17,608 nucleotides of DNA from an uncultured Erysipelotrichaceae bacterium (GTDB lineage: Bacteria > Bacillota_I > Bacilli_A > RFN20 > CAG-288). Positions 1-6,852 of the stretch are shown in pieces. Each line of letters opens with the position of its first letter. The stretch's first letter is position 1. The translations under genes were made by a program, and so were the position numbers. The DNA is taken from the NCBI GenBank assembly GCA_902771745.1, contig CACXYG010000009.1, forward strand, positions 1-17,608, given 5' to 3'. The notes under the pieces are model-generated. The model did no database searches and was not told the DNA's origin. It worked only from the letters and a program-made list of their open reading frames with translations.

Positions 1-1
1 C

Positions 2-865
2 AATCAGGGTTATTATGAAACTGTCTATCGTTATCTGAAACACGAAAAAGACGCCTCTACCACTTTTGTTATTGTCATGGATAACTCTAAGCAATTAGAG
101 CCTACCTTAACCTTCTTCCGTTCTTCTTTATTGATCGCCGGTGTTGGTGTTCTCATCTCCTTTGTCGCTGTCTTCTTCTTGTCGAAATATGTCGTCAGAC
201 CACTAATCATCTCTAACGAAATGCAAAAACGATTCATCACTGATGCTGGTCATGAGATGAAGACACCTCTTACTATCATCTCTGCCAACAATGAATTGAT
301 TGAGCTTCAGTATGGGGAAAGCGAAGAGACCAAAGTCATCAACCGTCAGGTTGCACGTATGACAGAAATGGTTAAAAATCTCTCTTCTTTAGCAAAGATG
401 GAAAAAGAAGAAGTTGATGTAGAATTCAAAGAATTCAATTTATCTGATGCCTTATTAGATGCTATCGATACATTCAAAACCACTTATCAGAAACAAGATA
501 AGCAATTAGTCAATGAAGTCACACCAGATATCATTGTCAAAGCCAATGAATCCAGCATTCGTAATCTCATCTCTATCCTGATGGATAACGCTTTAAAGTA
601 TTCCTTGACCAAGACGGTGGTTCATTTAGATAAAGATCATAACAAAGTCACTTTGATTATCTCTAATGATGCAAGTGACATCAAGCCTGGCAATCTTGAC
701 AAGGTCTTTGACCGTTTCTATCGCAGTGAAGATGCTCGCGGTTCCACCATTGAAGGCAGTGGTATCGGTTTATCTATCGCCTCTGGTATTGCCAGCAAAA
801 ACAAGATCAAAATCACTGCTTATGGCTCTGAAGATTCCATTTTTAATATCAAAGTAACTTTTTAA
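2..865 (+). CDS. HisKA-type sensor histidine kinase, 5' end outside the window
   Basis: The reading frame is open from the left edge, so the true start and most of the sensor region are missing; 287 residues are visible. An internal ATG at 77 is in frame but has no ribosome binding site and is not taken as the start. Seen: a hydrophobic membrane segment (about visible residues 41-65), then the HisKA dimerisation helix with the phospho-accepting histidine in GHEMKTPLT, an N-box (LMDNALKYS), and the ATP-lid region with DKVFDRFYR and GSGIGLSI. This is the standard order for a membrane-bound class I kinase that autophosphorylates and passes phosphate to an OmpR-type regulator, presumably encoded just upstream outside the window. 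The stop is TAA. No terminator of its own is visible before the IS66 element begins 73 bases later. The ligand cannot be told from what remains. Confidence 0.9.
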   Translation, partial: NQGYYETVYRYLKHEKDASTTFVIVMDNSKQLEPTLTFFRSSLLIAGVGVLISFVAVFFLSKYVVRPLIISNEMQKRFITDAGHEMKTPLTIISANNELIELQYGESEETKVINRQVARMTEMVKNLSSLAKMEKEEVDVEFKEFNLSDALLDAIDTFKTTYQKQDKQLVNEVTPDIIVKANESSIRNLISILMDNALKYSLTKTVVHLDKDHNKVTLIISNDASDIKPGNLDKVFDRFYRSEDARGSTIEGSGIGLSIASGIASKNKIKITAYGSEDSIFNIKVTF

Positions 866-935
866 TGTGGTTTTTATATATCTTTAATATATTTATGTTT
901 CACATATGCTTTTATGTACCTTATAATACCTGACT

Positions 936-2732
936 TTAGGATTTACCGTATCCATCAAAGATTTCCATCTTGCCAACCGCAATCTGGTTATCGAACCAAA
1001 CGAAAAGCCGATCGCATCGGCTTTTTTCATGGTGACTGAATTTTTTCTTCTTATGGATATGGATCTCATCAGGAATCTTCTCAGACCATGGCAAAAGTTC
1101 CTCGATTGGAAGTTTTCCAACATTATACATTGCCCATGTCAGGTACTGATCAGGTATGAGAAGATTGGCCTGTGATGTTTGTATGATACTGAAAAGCTCA
1201 GCAGTGGCATCTGCTCCATTCTCCGTCTTGCAGAAGAGGAAGTTCTTTCTGTCGATCACAAATGGTTTGATGGCCCTCTCTGCAGCATTGTTTGAAAGCT
1301 CAAGGTGCCCATCCTCAAAGAAGGTCTGCATATCAGGCCAAGCTTTGATGAAATAGTTGACTGCTTTTGCTAATGGTGTGTTCTTCTCAGGATTGAGTGA
1401 GCGAACGAAAGCATTGAGTTCATCTACCTTCTCATGGAACTTATCAGAATTCCTGAACTCCTTTCTCTCCTCTGGTGTCATGTCATCCGTCATGGAATCC
1501 AGTCTGAACACATCATTGAAGAGTCTCACGACTTTGTATGTCTTTGTCTTTTTCTGCTCACTCTCAGGCATGCCTTTGATGATGTTCAGAAACTCTCTCC
1601 TAGCGTGGACCCAGCATCTATTGATTCTTACACCCTGTTCCTTGAGGAGATTGTATCCGGGATATCCATCACAGGTGAGATAACCATCAAATCCCTTGAG
1701 AATATCTTTGGCATGTTCACCGCTTCTTTCAGTCCTGAAGTCATACAGGTAAATAGGATTATCATAGAACGAAGAGAGATAACAGAAGACATAGCTTGTC
1801 TTCCTGCCTTTTTTCTCATTGTCAAGGACCTTGATCGTTGTCTCATCAGCATTGATGCAACGACATGTGGTATTGACCAGATGTTCTCTGATGCATTCAT
1901 AAAGTGGATGAAGAAGTTCTGCTGCATTCATATACCAGTTCGACAAAGTCTGTGTGGAGAATGCAAATCCATGGTTCTTAAGATATCTGGATTGTCTGTC
2001 CAGTGGTTCACCAAGACCAAGTTTCGAGTCTATGATTGATGATGCAAGTTCCGGGGTCAGACAGGAATGAGGAAATACCCTGTCACTGACAGCCTGGAAG
2101 ATACGCTCGTCATTTGGACATTTGTATTTTGGCGTGATGATCTTCTCTACATAAAAGGCTGCTGGCTTACGATATAATTTATAACTTATATCTTCACCTA
2201 TCTTGATTAGTTCACACTGACAATCAGGGCATTTGCGAATATCGATATCGCAAATCGTTACTTTTTCAACCAGAGATTCGAAATCTATATCAGCAAAATT
2301 CTTTCCACCGGTATTTCTCCCCTTTTTGGAAACGTGTTTTTCTGCCTCATTGATTTCCACCGGTGACTTTGATCTGTGTTCTGATTTGGTATCGAACATT
2401 TCCTTGTTGTATCTCCTGATGATCAGATTCTTGTCAGCAATCTTGGCAAGAATCCTGTTCATCTCCTTCTGAAACTCACGCGTCAGCTTATCAGTAACTT
2501 CCTTGGTTACCTTATCAGTAACTTCCTTGGTTACCTTATCGGTAACTTCCTTGGTCACTTTGTCGGTGACCTCTTTGGTAACTCTTGCAGTTATCTCTTT
2601 TGTCACCTGCTCAGCGACAGTCTTCTTCGCATTCGAAAGCTCAGTCTCGTGATCCTTCTGCTGCTTGATCAGCAGCTGCAGAAGTTCATCTTTTGATAGG
2701 CTGGAAATGTCCAATTTTTCTAGTGTTTTCAT
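936..2732 (-). CDS. tnpC: IS66 family transposase TnpC (DDE transposase)
   Basis: 598 residues. Order of parts: an N-terminal coiled-coil region (about 30-110) with five tandem 8-residue units of the VTKEVTDK type; a basic linker (about 111-145); a Cys-rich zinc-binding region (CPDC at 168-171, C173 and C205); then the DDE catalytic core with D296 in NADET, D355 in LTCDGYPGY and E485 in NNAAERAIKPF. These are the classical IS66 transposase signatures. The tail from about 550 is basic and runs through an intrinsic terminator (1002-1026) into the terminal inverted repeat. The ATG at 2732 has no Shine-Dalgarno sequence; an extended -10 box lies 7 nt upstream, so a leaderless message is possible. 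It is separated from tnpB by 76 bases. Stop TAA. Confidence 0.93.
   Translation of the reverse strand: MKTLEKLDISSLSKDELLQLLIKQQKDHETELSNAKKTVAEQVTKEITARVTKEVTDKVTKEVTDKVTKEVTDKVTKEVTDKLTREFQKEMNRILAKIADKNLIIRRYNKEMFDTKSEHRSKSPVEINEAEKHVSKKGRNTGGKNFADIDFESLVEKVTICDIDIRKCPDCQCELIKIGEDISYKLYRKPAAFYVEKIITPKYKCPNDERIFQAVSDRVFPHSCLTPELASSIIDSKLGLGEPLDRQSRYLKNHGFAFSTQTLSNWYMNAAELLHPLYECIREHLVNTTCRCINADETTIKVLDNEKKGRKTSYVFCYLSSFYDNPIYLYDFRTERSGEHAKDILKGFDGYLTCDGYPGYNLLKEQGVRINRCWVHARREFLNIIKGMPESEQKKTKTYKVVRLFNDVFRLDSMTDDMTPEERKEFRNSDKFHEKVDELNAFVRSLNPEKNTPLAKAVNYFIKAWPDMQTFFEDGHLELSNNAAERAIKPFVIDRKNFLFCKTENGADATAELFSIIQTSQANLLIPDQYLTWAMYNVGKLPIEELLPWSEKIPDEIHIHKKKKFSHHEKSRCDRLFVWFDNQIAVGKMEIFDGYGKS
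938..967 (+). repeat. IS66 terminal inverted repeat, left (tnpC side)
   Basis: Thirty bases beginning AGGATTTACCGTATCC pair with the right-hand repeat at 3554-3583; the inner 20 bases are identical and the two mismatches are in the outer 10. The repeat lies inside the last codons of tnpC (encoding roughly MEIFDGYGKS), and the TAA stop at 936-938 straddles the presumed IS end. Confidence 0.8.
1002..1026 (+). terminator. Intrinsic terminator inside the tnpC 3' end
   Basis: A perfect 10-bp stem (AAAAGCCGAT / ATCGGCTTTT) with a 3-base loop is followed on the plus strand by a run of T. On the minus strand the hairpin is followed by TTTTCGTTT, so it may work both ways. On the plus strand it would stop read-through from the sensor kinase gene into the element. 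It lies within tnpC coding sequence, about 25 codons before the stop. Confidence 0.65.
2487..2606 (-). repeat. 24-bp tandem repeat, five copies, in tnpC
   Basis: Five consecutive 24-base units (2487-2510, 2511-2534, 2535-2558, 2559-2582, 2583-2606). The first two are identical, the third differs at two positions, and the last two are more diverged. Each encodes an 8-residue unit of the coiled coil (VTKEVTDK-like). Unit number can change by slippage without breaking the frame. Confidence 0.85.
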
Positions 2733-2738
2733 TGATAA

Positions 2739-2768
2739 TATTATACCATTTTATGATTATTAATAGAA
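2739..2768 (-). promoter_or_regulatory. Possible extended -10 promoter for tnpC
   Basis: On the minus strand TGGTATAAT (TATAAT at 2740-2745) is a perfect extended -10, ending 7 nt before the tnpC ATG. The hexamer 17 bases upstream (TTCTAT) is a poor -35. Transcription from here would start at or next to the ATG, which fits the lack of a ribosome binding site. Weak evidence. Confidence 0.3.
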
Positions 2769-2808
2769 GTTAAAAGTATAGTATTTATCTATGTTTATGC
2801 GTTATTTT

Positions 2809-3147
2809 CTATATGAAATCATATGACTTGTTTTTATTCTTTGACTCAATCTTGTTTATGAGTGATATGCCTTCGATTACCCAGATGAGCTGTTCATTGT
2901 CAACCAGTGTCTTTTCACCCTCTATAGGCCATGAGAATTTCCCTTTCTTGAGTTTCTTCTGATACAGCCATGTGGAATCCTCTGTCTGATGAATGATCTT
3001 TATCTGATTCTTTCCCATGCCACAGAAAACATATAGACAGTCGTTATTCATTTCTCCTGCAAGTTTTCTTAGTCCATTCATTCCCAATCTCATATCCGTT
3101 CTTCCAGGATAGAGATATATTTGCTCTATGGTGGATAAATCAATCAT
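2809..3147 (-). CDS. tnpB: IS66 family accessory protein TnpB
   Basis: 112 residues with the TnpB (IS66 Orf2) signature near the N-terminus, YLYPGRTDMRLGMNGL, and the later WPIEG segment; length is normal for the family. TnpB is required with TnpA and TnpC for IS66 transposition but its biochemical role is not settled. The ATG overlaps the end of tnpA by 8 bases (ATGATTGA), a translational-coupling arrangement. The stop is TAG. Confidence 0.92.
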   Translation of the reverse strand: MIDLSTIEQIYLYPGRTDMRLGMNGLRKLAGEMNNDCLYVFCGMGKNQIKIIHQTEDSTWLYQKKLKKGKFSWPIEGEKTLVDNEQLIWVIEGISLINKIESKNKNKSYDFI

Positions 3148-3493
3148 GGGACAATGCCTCTAACAGCTCTGATACATCATCCGGATTAATCTCCAGTGAT
3201 ATTCCTTTGACCTTTATTCGTATATACGTTTTTTGCTTCTTCCCTTTTGTCTTTCTTTCATGATTCATTTCCTCATGTGGGACTATGGCTACAGCATCTG
3301 TATGCGGAGCAGGAATGACGGAGAGAGGTAATCTATTTGCTCGTGACTTGTTGTACTTAGTGACCCAGGAATTGAAGGTGTGGAAGTTTATTCCTCTCTG
3401 AAGGGCAAAGTCCCTTTGACCGATATTTCCCTGAAGATATTCCCTGACCATGCTCATCTTCATCTCGCTAGAATACGTATGATACTTTCCCAT
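3140..3493 (-). CDS. tnpA: IS66 family accessory protein TnpA
   Basis: 117 residues from the ATG at 3493, chosen because AAGGAG lies 9 bases upstream; a longer frame to 3544 starts in front of that site and is rejected. The N-terminus (YHTYSSEMKMSMVREYLQG, then FNSWVTKY) is a helix-turn-helix of the IS3/IS66 Orf1 type, expected to bind the terminal repeats. It ends in a short basic stretch and an acidic C-terminus. The stop is UGA. If the host reads UGA as Trp, TnpA would gain about 35 residues before a TAA. The ribosome binding site is buried in a long hairpin (3499-3541). Confidence 0.9.
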   Translation of the reverse strand: MGKYHTYSSEMKMSMVREYLQGNIGQRDFALQRGINFHTFNSWVTKYNKSRANRLPLSVIPAPHTDAVAIVPHEEMNHERKTKGKKQKTYIRIKVKGISLEINPDDVSELLEALSHD

Positions 3494-3498
3494 TGAAA

Positions 3499-3541
3499 AA
3501 CGCTCCTTGTGATGTAGTGTGATACTACAGCAAGAAGCGTT
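3499..3541 (-). promoter_or_regulatory. Hairpin sequestering the tnpA ribosome binding site
   Basis: On the minus-strand RNA, AACGCUUCUUG pairs with CAAGGAGCGUU (11 bp, one G-U). Inside it a second stem UGUAGU/ACUACA has a 5-base loop. The AAGGAG of tnpA is in the 3' arm. An RNA reading in from outside the element would fold and hide the site; an RNA starting inside the hairpin would not. This is a known protection logic in other insertion sequences (IS10, IS50); its use here is inferred from the fold. Confidence 0.65.
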
Positions 3542-3553
3542 CATCTATCTAGG

Positions 3554-3583
3554 TGGAAATCTTTGATGGATACTGAAAATCCT
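3554..3583 (-). repeat. IS66 terminal inverted repeat, right (tnpA side)
   Basis: Reverse complement reads AGGATTTTCAGTATCC and continues identically to the left repeat for 20 bases. It lies upstream of tnpA and just outside the hairpin that covers the tnpA ribosome binding site. Confidence 0.8.
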
Positions 3584-3597
3584 GCCTTTTTCAATGC

Positions 3598-3629
3598 AAA
3601 TAAAATTCCCTAGAGCCGTAGCTCTAGGG
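3598..3629 (-). terminator. Intrinsic terminator of the modular lipoprotein gene
   Basis: On the minus strand a perfect 9-bp stem CCCTAGAGC/GCTCTAGGG closes a TACG loop (UNCG type, C-G closing pair), followed by AATTTTATTT. It starts 24 bases after the stop codon of the gene ending at 3654 and lies just outside the IS66 right end. Confidence 0.8.
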
Positions 3630-3653
3630 AGTAAGGAATAGTGAAATTATTTA

Positions 3654-6600
3654 TTAAGCTGTAAAAGTTGTTTTAACAAATTTTGCTGCAAGTGAGAAGG
3701 AACCATTTGGAGCATCAATCGCAACAGAGATATTCCAAGTGATATCCCAGGTAGCATCAAGACCCATGTTCATTGCACAATAGAGCGTGACCGTGTCAGT
3801 GGTGATAGCCTGCCAGGTGGAAGATGTGACTTTGATCTTATCTTTACCGATATAGGCTTCTGGAATAGCACTATCAGTAGTGGAAGTGGTGATAGAAGCA
3901 GTAACAGTAGCAGTAGAGAGATTTTCACCAGTGATACCAAGTTTGGTGTTATCTAAACCTTCTAACCAGAACTGAGCGCCTTCTAAACGACCAGAAGTGG
4001 CAGTGATGGCTTGAACACTTGTTGGAGCTTCCTTGACTTCAAAGGTGAGTTCAGCAGTAGCAGTTTCACCCGCAGCAGAAGCGGCGGTGAAGGTGACAAT
4101 TGTCGTACCGACAGCCTTTGGAGCAATAGTGAAGGTACCATTGTTATTGTTGGTGATTGTGACAATATCAGCAGTAGCAGCCACAGCACTATAAGCGACA
4201 TCGCCAGTGAAGTACTTGCTTGTTAAGGTGACGGTAGCAGCATCATCACCCATCTTCATCGTAGTGGCAGTAGCTTTCGCTGTTAAAGATGGGGTATAGA
4301 CGACATCACCGATGACATATTCCTTATTGTGGAATTTACCTTTGACGGTGTAAGTGCCAGTAGCAGTGGTGACCTTGATAGAGCAATCTAATTCAAAGTC
4401 CCAATCGTTGGTGTTAAAGCCCTTATCGAAAGCGACATAAAGGGTAACGGTATCCGTGGTGAGATCTTGCCAGGTGTGATTGACAGCAGAGATTGGGTTT
4501 TCACCTAAGAAATCAGCAGGAACGGAATTATCCTTAGAAGTGACATTGAAGGTAGCTTCAATAGTAGTCGTGGAAAGATTTTCGCCAGTGACACCAAGAA
4601 TGGTGTTATCTAAGCCTTTCAACCAGATCTGAGCACCTTCTAAAGAACCGGAAGTAGCAGTGATGCTATCGACAGTAACAGGAGCTTCATTGACCGTAAA
4701 GGTGACTTCAGCAGTCGCGGATTCCTCACCAGCAGTAGCGCTGAAGATGACAACAGCACTACCAGCAGCCTTTGGAGCGATAGTGAAAGTACCATTATTG
4801 TTATTGGTGATATCAATGATATCAGTAGCTCTGGTAACAGCGTTATAAGAAGCGGCAGCAGAGAAGTTAGAAGCGGTTAAGGTGACAGTTGCAGATTCAC
4901 CACCGACGGTTAAGTTTGTCGTGGTGGCTTCAGCCTTTAATTCTGGACCTGGAACATATTCTTCAACTTTGAGGGACTTAAGGTTGAAACTGAAGGTATC
5001 ACCATTAGCGTTGCTGATGGCGCCAAGTTCAAAGGTTAACTTATTAGCAGCAGATAAGGTGCCACCCTGATAAATGAGTTCGGTAGTTTCATAATCTGTG
5101 CCATTAACACCTAACTGATGGAGTTCACCAATCGTGGCGTTATCATAGATCTGAACATCACCACCAGTAGCAGAGATCTTAGAAACAGCAGTGACTTTAT
5201 AAGATTTACCAGCTTCACCAATTGGTAAAGTGAAGTTGACCTGTAACTGATAGTTGACAGTCAAACCAGCAGCATAATCGAGAGTTAAAGAACCATCTTC
5301 TTCATTCTTTAAAGCAGAAGAATTGATTGGATTCCAACCATTATAACCATCGTAAGTAGCAGATGGAGTGATATACAAACGAGCATATAAGTTCAAGTCA
5401 GCAGTGACAGCAGTAGTGAAATCATATTCCTGAGTCAAACCTTCATCGGTATACCACTTACCAGCAGAATAACCAAATGGATAGACGAAGTTATCTGGGA
5501 CAACGACATTGTTGTTATCAGAGACACTGGCAGTGCCCAAAACAGAAGTGCCATTGTAGAAGGTAACAGTGTGAGCAGTATTAGCATCCGAGAATTTTGC
5601 TTCGAAAGTGGTATTTTCACTAATGGTGGTAGTTTCAGTCCATTTTGTTTCGCCATTGTACCAACCATCAAAGATTTTTCCTTCGGCTGGAGTCGGATCA
5701 GCAGGAGCGGCAACGGTCTTGCCATCCTTGACGGAAAGGTTCTTTACGACCTTGCCATCAACCTTAAATTCAACACCATGATATTTTGCATCAGCAGTGG
5801 TGTCATAGATGCCGTTGACCTTCATCTTGAAGGTGCCAGAACCTAAGACGGACTTGCCGTTTTCACCTAACTGGATGCTGATTAAGGTAGCAGTATCCTT
5901 AACGTCATAGATGAAAGTCTGAGTGGTGTTGGCAGCCATGGTTAAGACTTGACCAGCAACTGTGATGTTACCAGCGACAGAAGAGGTCAAATCCAGAGAG
6001 ACGACATAGCTGTCACCCGCTTCCTGATATAAACCCTTATAGAACAACTGAGTAGCCCACCACTGACCACCAGCGGTGTAAGTCATCGAATATTCATTAG
6101 TTCCTTCGGCTCTCTCGATATTAGAAACAGCAGCACCTTCACCAAACCAGTAAATCATATGACCAGCTGCACCAGTGGATTCGCCATCATTGATGATGCC
6201 TTCGTCATAGAAAGCGTTTGGAAGATCGCTGAAGTCATTGACGGTCAACGCATAAGTAGCACTCTTCGATCCAGCAGTAGCGGTGATGGTGGCATTACCT
6301 TTGCCAACGGCAGTGACAACACCATTTTCAACAGTGGCAACAGTCTGATCACTACTTGCCCAAGTGACGGTTTTATCGGTGGCATTTTCAGGAGCGACCG
6401 TAGCCTTTAAAGTAGCTTTCTGGCCGACATATAAGCTGCCACTTTCGGCATCAAGAGTAACAGAGGTGACATCGATAGTAGAAACGGTAGAAGAGTCTTC
6501 GACGGAAGATTCTTCACTAGAAGAAGTGACTTCAGAAGAGGAGACGACAGAAGAATCGGCAACAGAGGAAGTGTCTTCACTAGAAGAAGTTTCAACTACC

Positions 6601-6743
6601 GTGCTAGCTTCACTAGAAGAAGTTTCGGTAGAGGTTTCGGCGACGGAAGAAGTGGTAGTGGAACTATCAGTTGGGGATAGTTTGTCACAGCCCACTAACA
6701 TCATTGCGGAAAGTGCGACTAAACTGATTAAATGTTTTTTCAT
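3654..6743 (-). CDS. Large modular surface lipoprotein (Big_2, InlB-type repeats, carbohydrate-binding-like domains)
   Basis: 1029 residues. A lipoprotein signal peptide ends in LVGC (Cys19), followed by a Ser/Thr/Glu linker (about 24-88). Then come a Big_2 Ig-like domain (about 92-169), a jelly-roll-like region (about 172-312) rich in aromatic residues, two InlB/Flg_new-type units (KIFDGWYNGETKW at about 356-368 with the unit ending near 384; VTFYNGTSVLG through about 456), and a second jelly-roll-like region (about 460-597). It ends in two tandem blocks of about 204 residues (603-806 and 822-1025), each an Ig-like domain plus a domain I do not recognise (ITATSG...LEGAQ.WL.GLDNT). No catalytic motif is seen. 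It starts with AAAGGAA 8 bases before ATG, 109 bases after the GH3 gene, and is probably co-transcribed. Likely role: anchored polysaccharide or matrix binding at the cell surface; this is inference from context. Confidence 0.85.
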   Translation of the reverse strand: MKKHLISLVALSAMMLVGCDKLSPTDSSTTTSSVAETSTETSSSEASTVVETSSSEDTSSVADSSVVSSSEVTSSSEESSVEDSSTVSTIDVTSVTLDAESGSLYVGQKATLKATVAPENATDKTVTWASSDQTVATVENGVVTAVGKGNATITATAGSKSATYALTVNDFSDLPNAFYDEGIINDGESTGAAGHMIYWFGEGAAVSNIERAEGTNEYSMTYTAGGQWWATQLFYKGLYQEAGDSYVVSLDLTSSVAGNITVAGQVLTMAANTTQTFIYDVKDTATLISIQLGENGKSVLGSGTFKMKVNGIYDTTADAKYHGVEFKVDGKVVKNLSVKDGKTVAAPADPTPAEGKIFDGWYNGETKWTETTTISENTTFEAKFSDANTAHTVTFYNGTSVLGTASVSDNNNVVVPDNFVYPFGYSAGKWYTDEGLTQEYDFTTAVTADLNLYARLYITPSATYDGYNGWNPINSSALKNEEDGSLTLDYAAGLTVNYQLQVNFTLPIGEAGKSYKVTAVSKISATGGDVQIYDNATIGELHQLGVNGTDYETTELIYQGGTLSAANKLTFELGAISNANGDTFSFNLKSLKVEEYVPGPELKAEATTTNLTVGGESATVTLTASNFSAAASYNAVTRATDIIDITNNNNGTFTIAPKAAGSAVVIFSATAGEESATAEVTFTVNEAPVTVDSITATSGSLEGAQIWLKGLDNTILGVTGENLSTTTIEATFNVTSKDNSVPADFLGENPISAVNHTWQDLTTDTVTLYVAFDKGFNTNDWDFELDCSIKVTTATGTYTVKGKFHNKEYVIGDVVYTPSLTAKATATTMKMGDDAATVTLTSKYFTGDVAYSAVAATADIVTITNNNNGTFTIAPKAVGTTIVTFTAASAAGETATAELTFEVKEAPTSVQAITATSGRLEGAQFWLEGLDNTKLGITGENLSTATVTASITTSTTDSAIPEAYIGKDKIKVTSSTWQAITTDTVTLYCAMNMGLDATWDITWNISVAIDAPNGSFSLAAKFVKTTFTA
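3669..4280 (-). repeat. Coding repeat block 2 (residues 822-1025)
   Basis: Second copy of the Ig-like plus unknown-domain unit. Shared strings with block 1 include ITNNNNGTFTIAPKA, ITATSG, LEGAQ, GLDNT, GENLST and TTDTVTLY. The copies have clearly diverged, so the duplication is not recent. Confidence 0.75.
4326..4937 (-). repeat. Coding repeat block 1 (residues 603-806)
   Basis: First copy of the unit described for 3669-4280: Ig-like half about 603-685, unknown half about 689-806. The linker between blocks is about 15 residues. Confidence 0.75.
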
Positions 6744-6810
6744 AATCTATTCCTTTCTTTCGCTACGTGACGTATGCGAGTAAAACATTTATAACGACGA
6801 GATATATCCT

Positions 6811-6840
6811 CTATCCTGAAGGCTATCGCCCTCAGGATAG
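6811..6840 (-). other. Stem-loop between the GH3 gene and the lipoprotein gene
   Basis: Minus strand: CTATCCTGA then G-GGC, loop GATA, GCC-T, then TCAGGATAG. This gives a 13-bp stem with one G-U pair and a tetraloop. There is no T run on either side, so it is not a standard intrinsic terminator. It could be a 3'-end stabiliser, processing signal or partial attenuator setting the expression ratio of the two genes. Confidence 0.6.
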
Positions 6841-6852
6841 AAAACAACAAAA

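Larger units (their letters stand above)
938..3583 (-). mobile_element. IS66-family insertion sequence, apparently intact
   Basis: Three ORFs in the typical IS66 order tnpA-tnpB-tnpC lie on the minus strand between 30-bp inverted repeats matching at 28 of 30 positions. The implied size is about 2.65 kb, normal for the family. It sits in the intergenic space between two convergent host genes (sensor kinase and modular lipoprotein), a harmless site. IS66 elements usually leave an 8-bp target duplication; none is recognisable beside these ends (930-937 against 3584-3591), so the exact termini may be slightly different, or a flank has been rearranged or has decayed. All three ORFs are full length with intact catalytic residues, so the element may be active. 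Confidence 0.85.

Noticed and set aside
1434..2039. Plus-strand ORF of 201 residues opposite tnpC
   Set aside because: Antisense shadow of the transposase core with no domain signature.
2487..2606. CRISPR-like array
   Set aside because: The 24-base units are contiguous with no spacers and are in-frame coding repeats of a coiled coil.
3494..3544. Extended N-terminus of TnpA to 3544
   Set aside because: The strong ribosome binding site lies inside that extension, 9 bases before the ATG at 3493, and the extension overlaps the hairpin.
6764..6774. TACGT-C-ACGTA dyad upstream of the large lipoprotein as an operator
   Set aside because: Only 5-bp arms and no convincing promoter beside it; too short to call.
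6364..6783. Plus-strand ORF of 139 residues rich in Glu/Ser opposite the lipoprotein linker
   Set aside because: It mirrors the low-complexity Ser/Glu codons of the real gene, with no ribosome binding site or homologous features.
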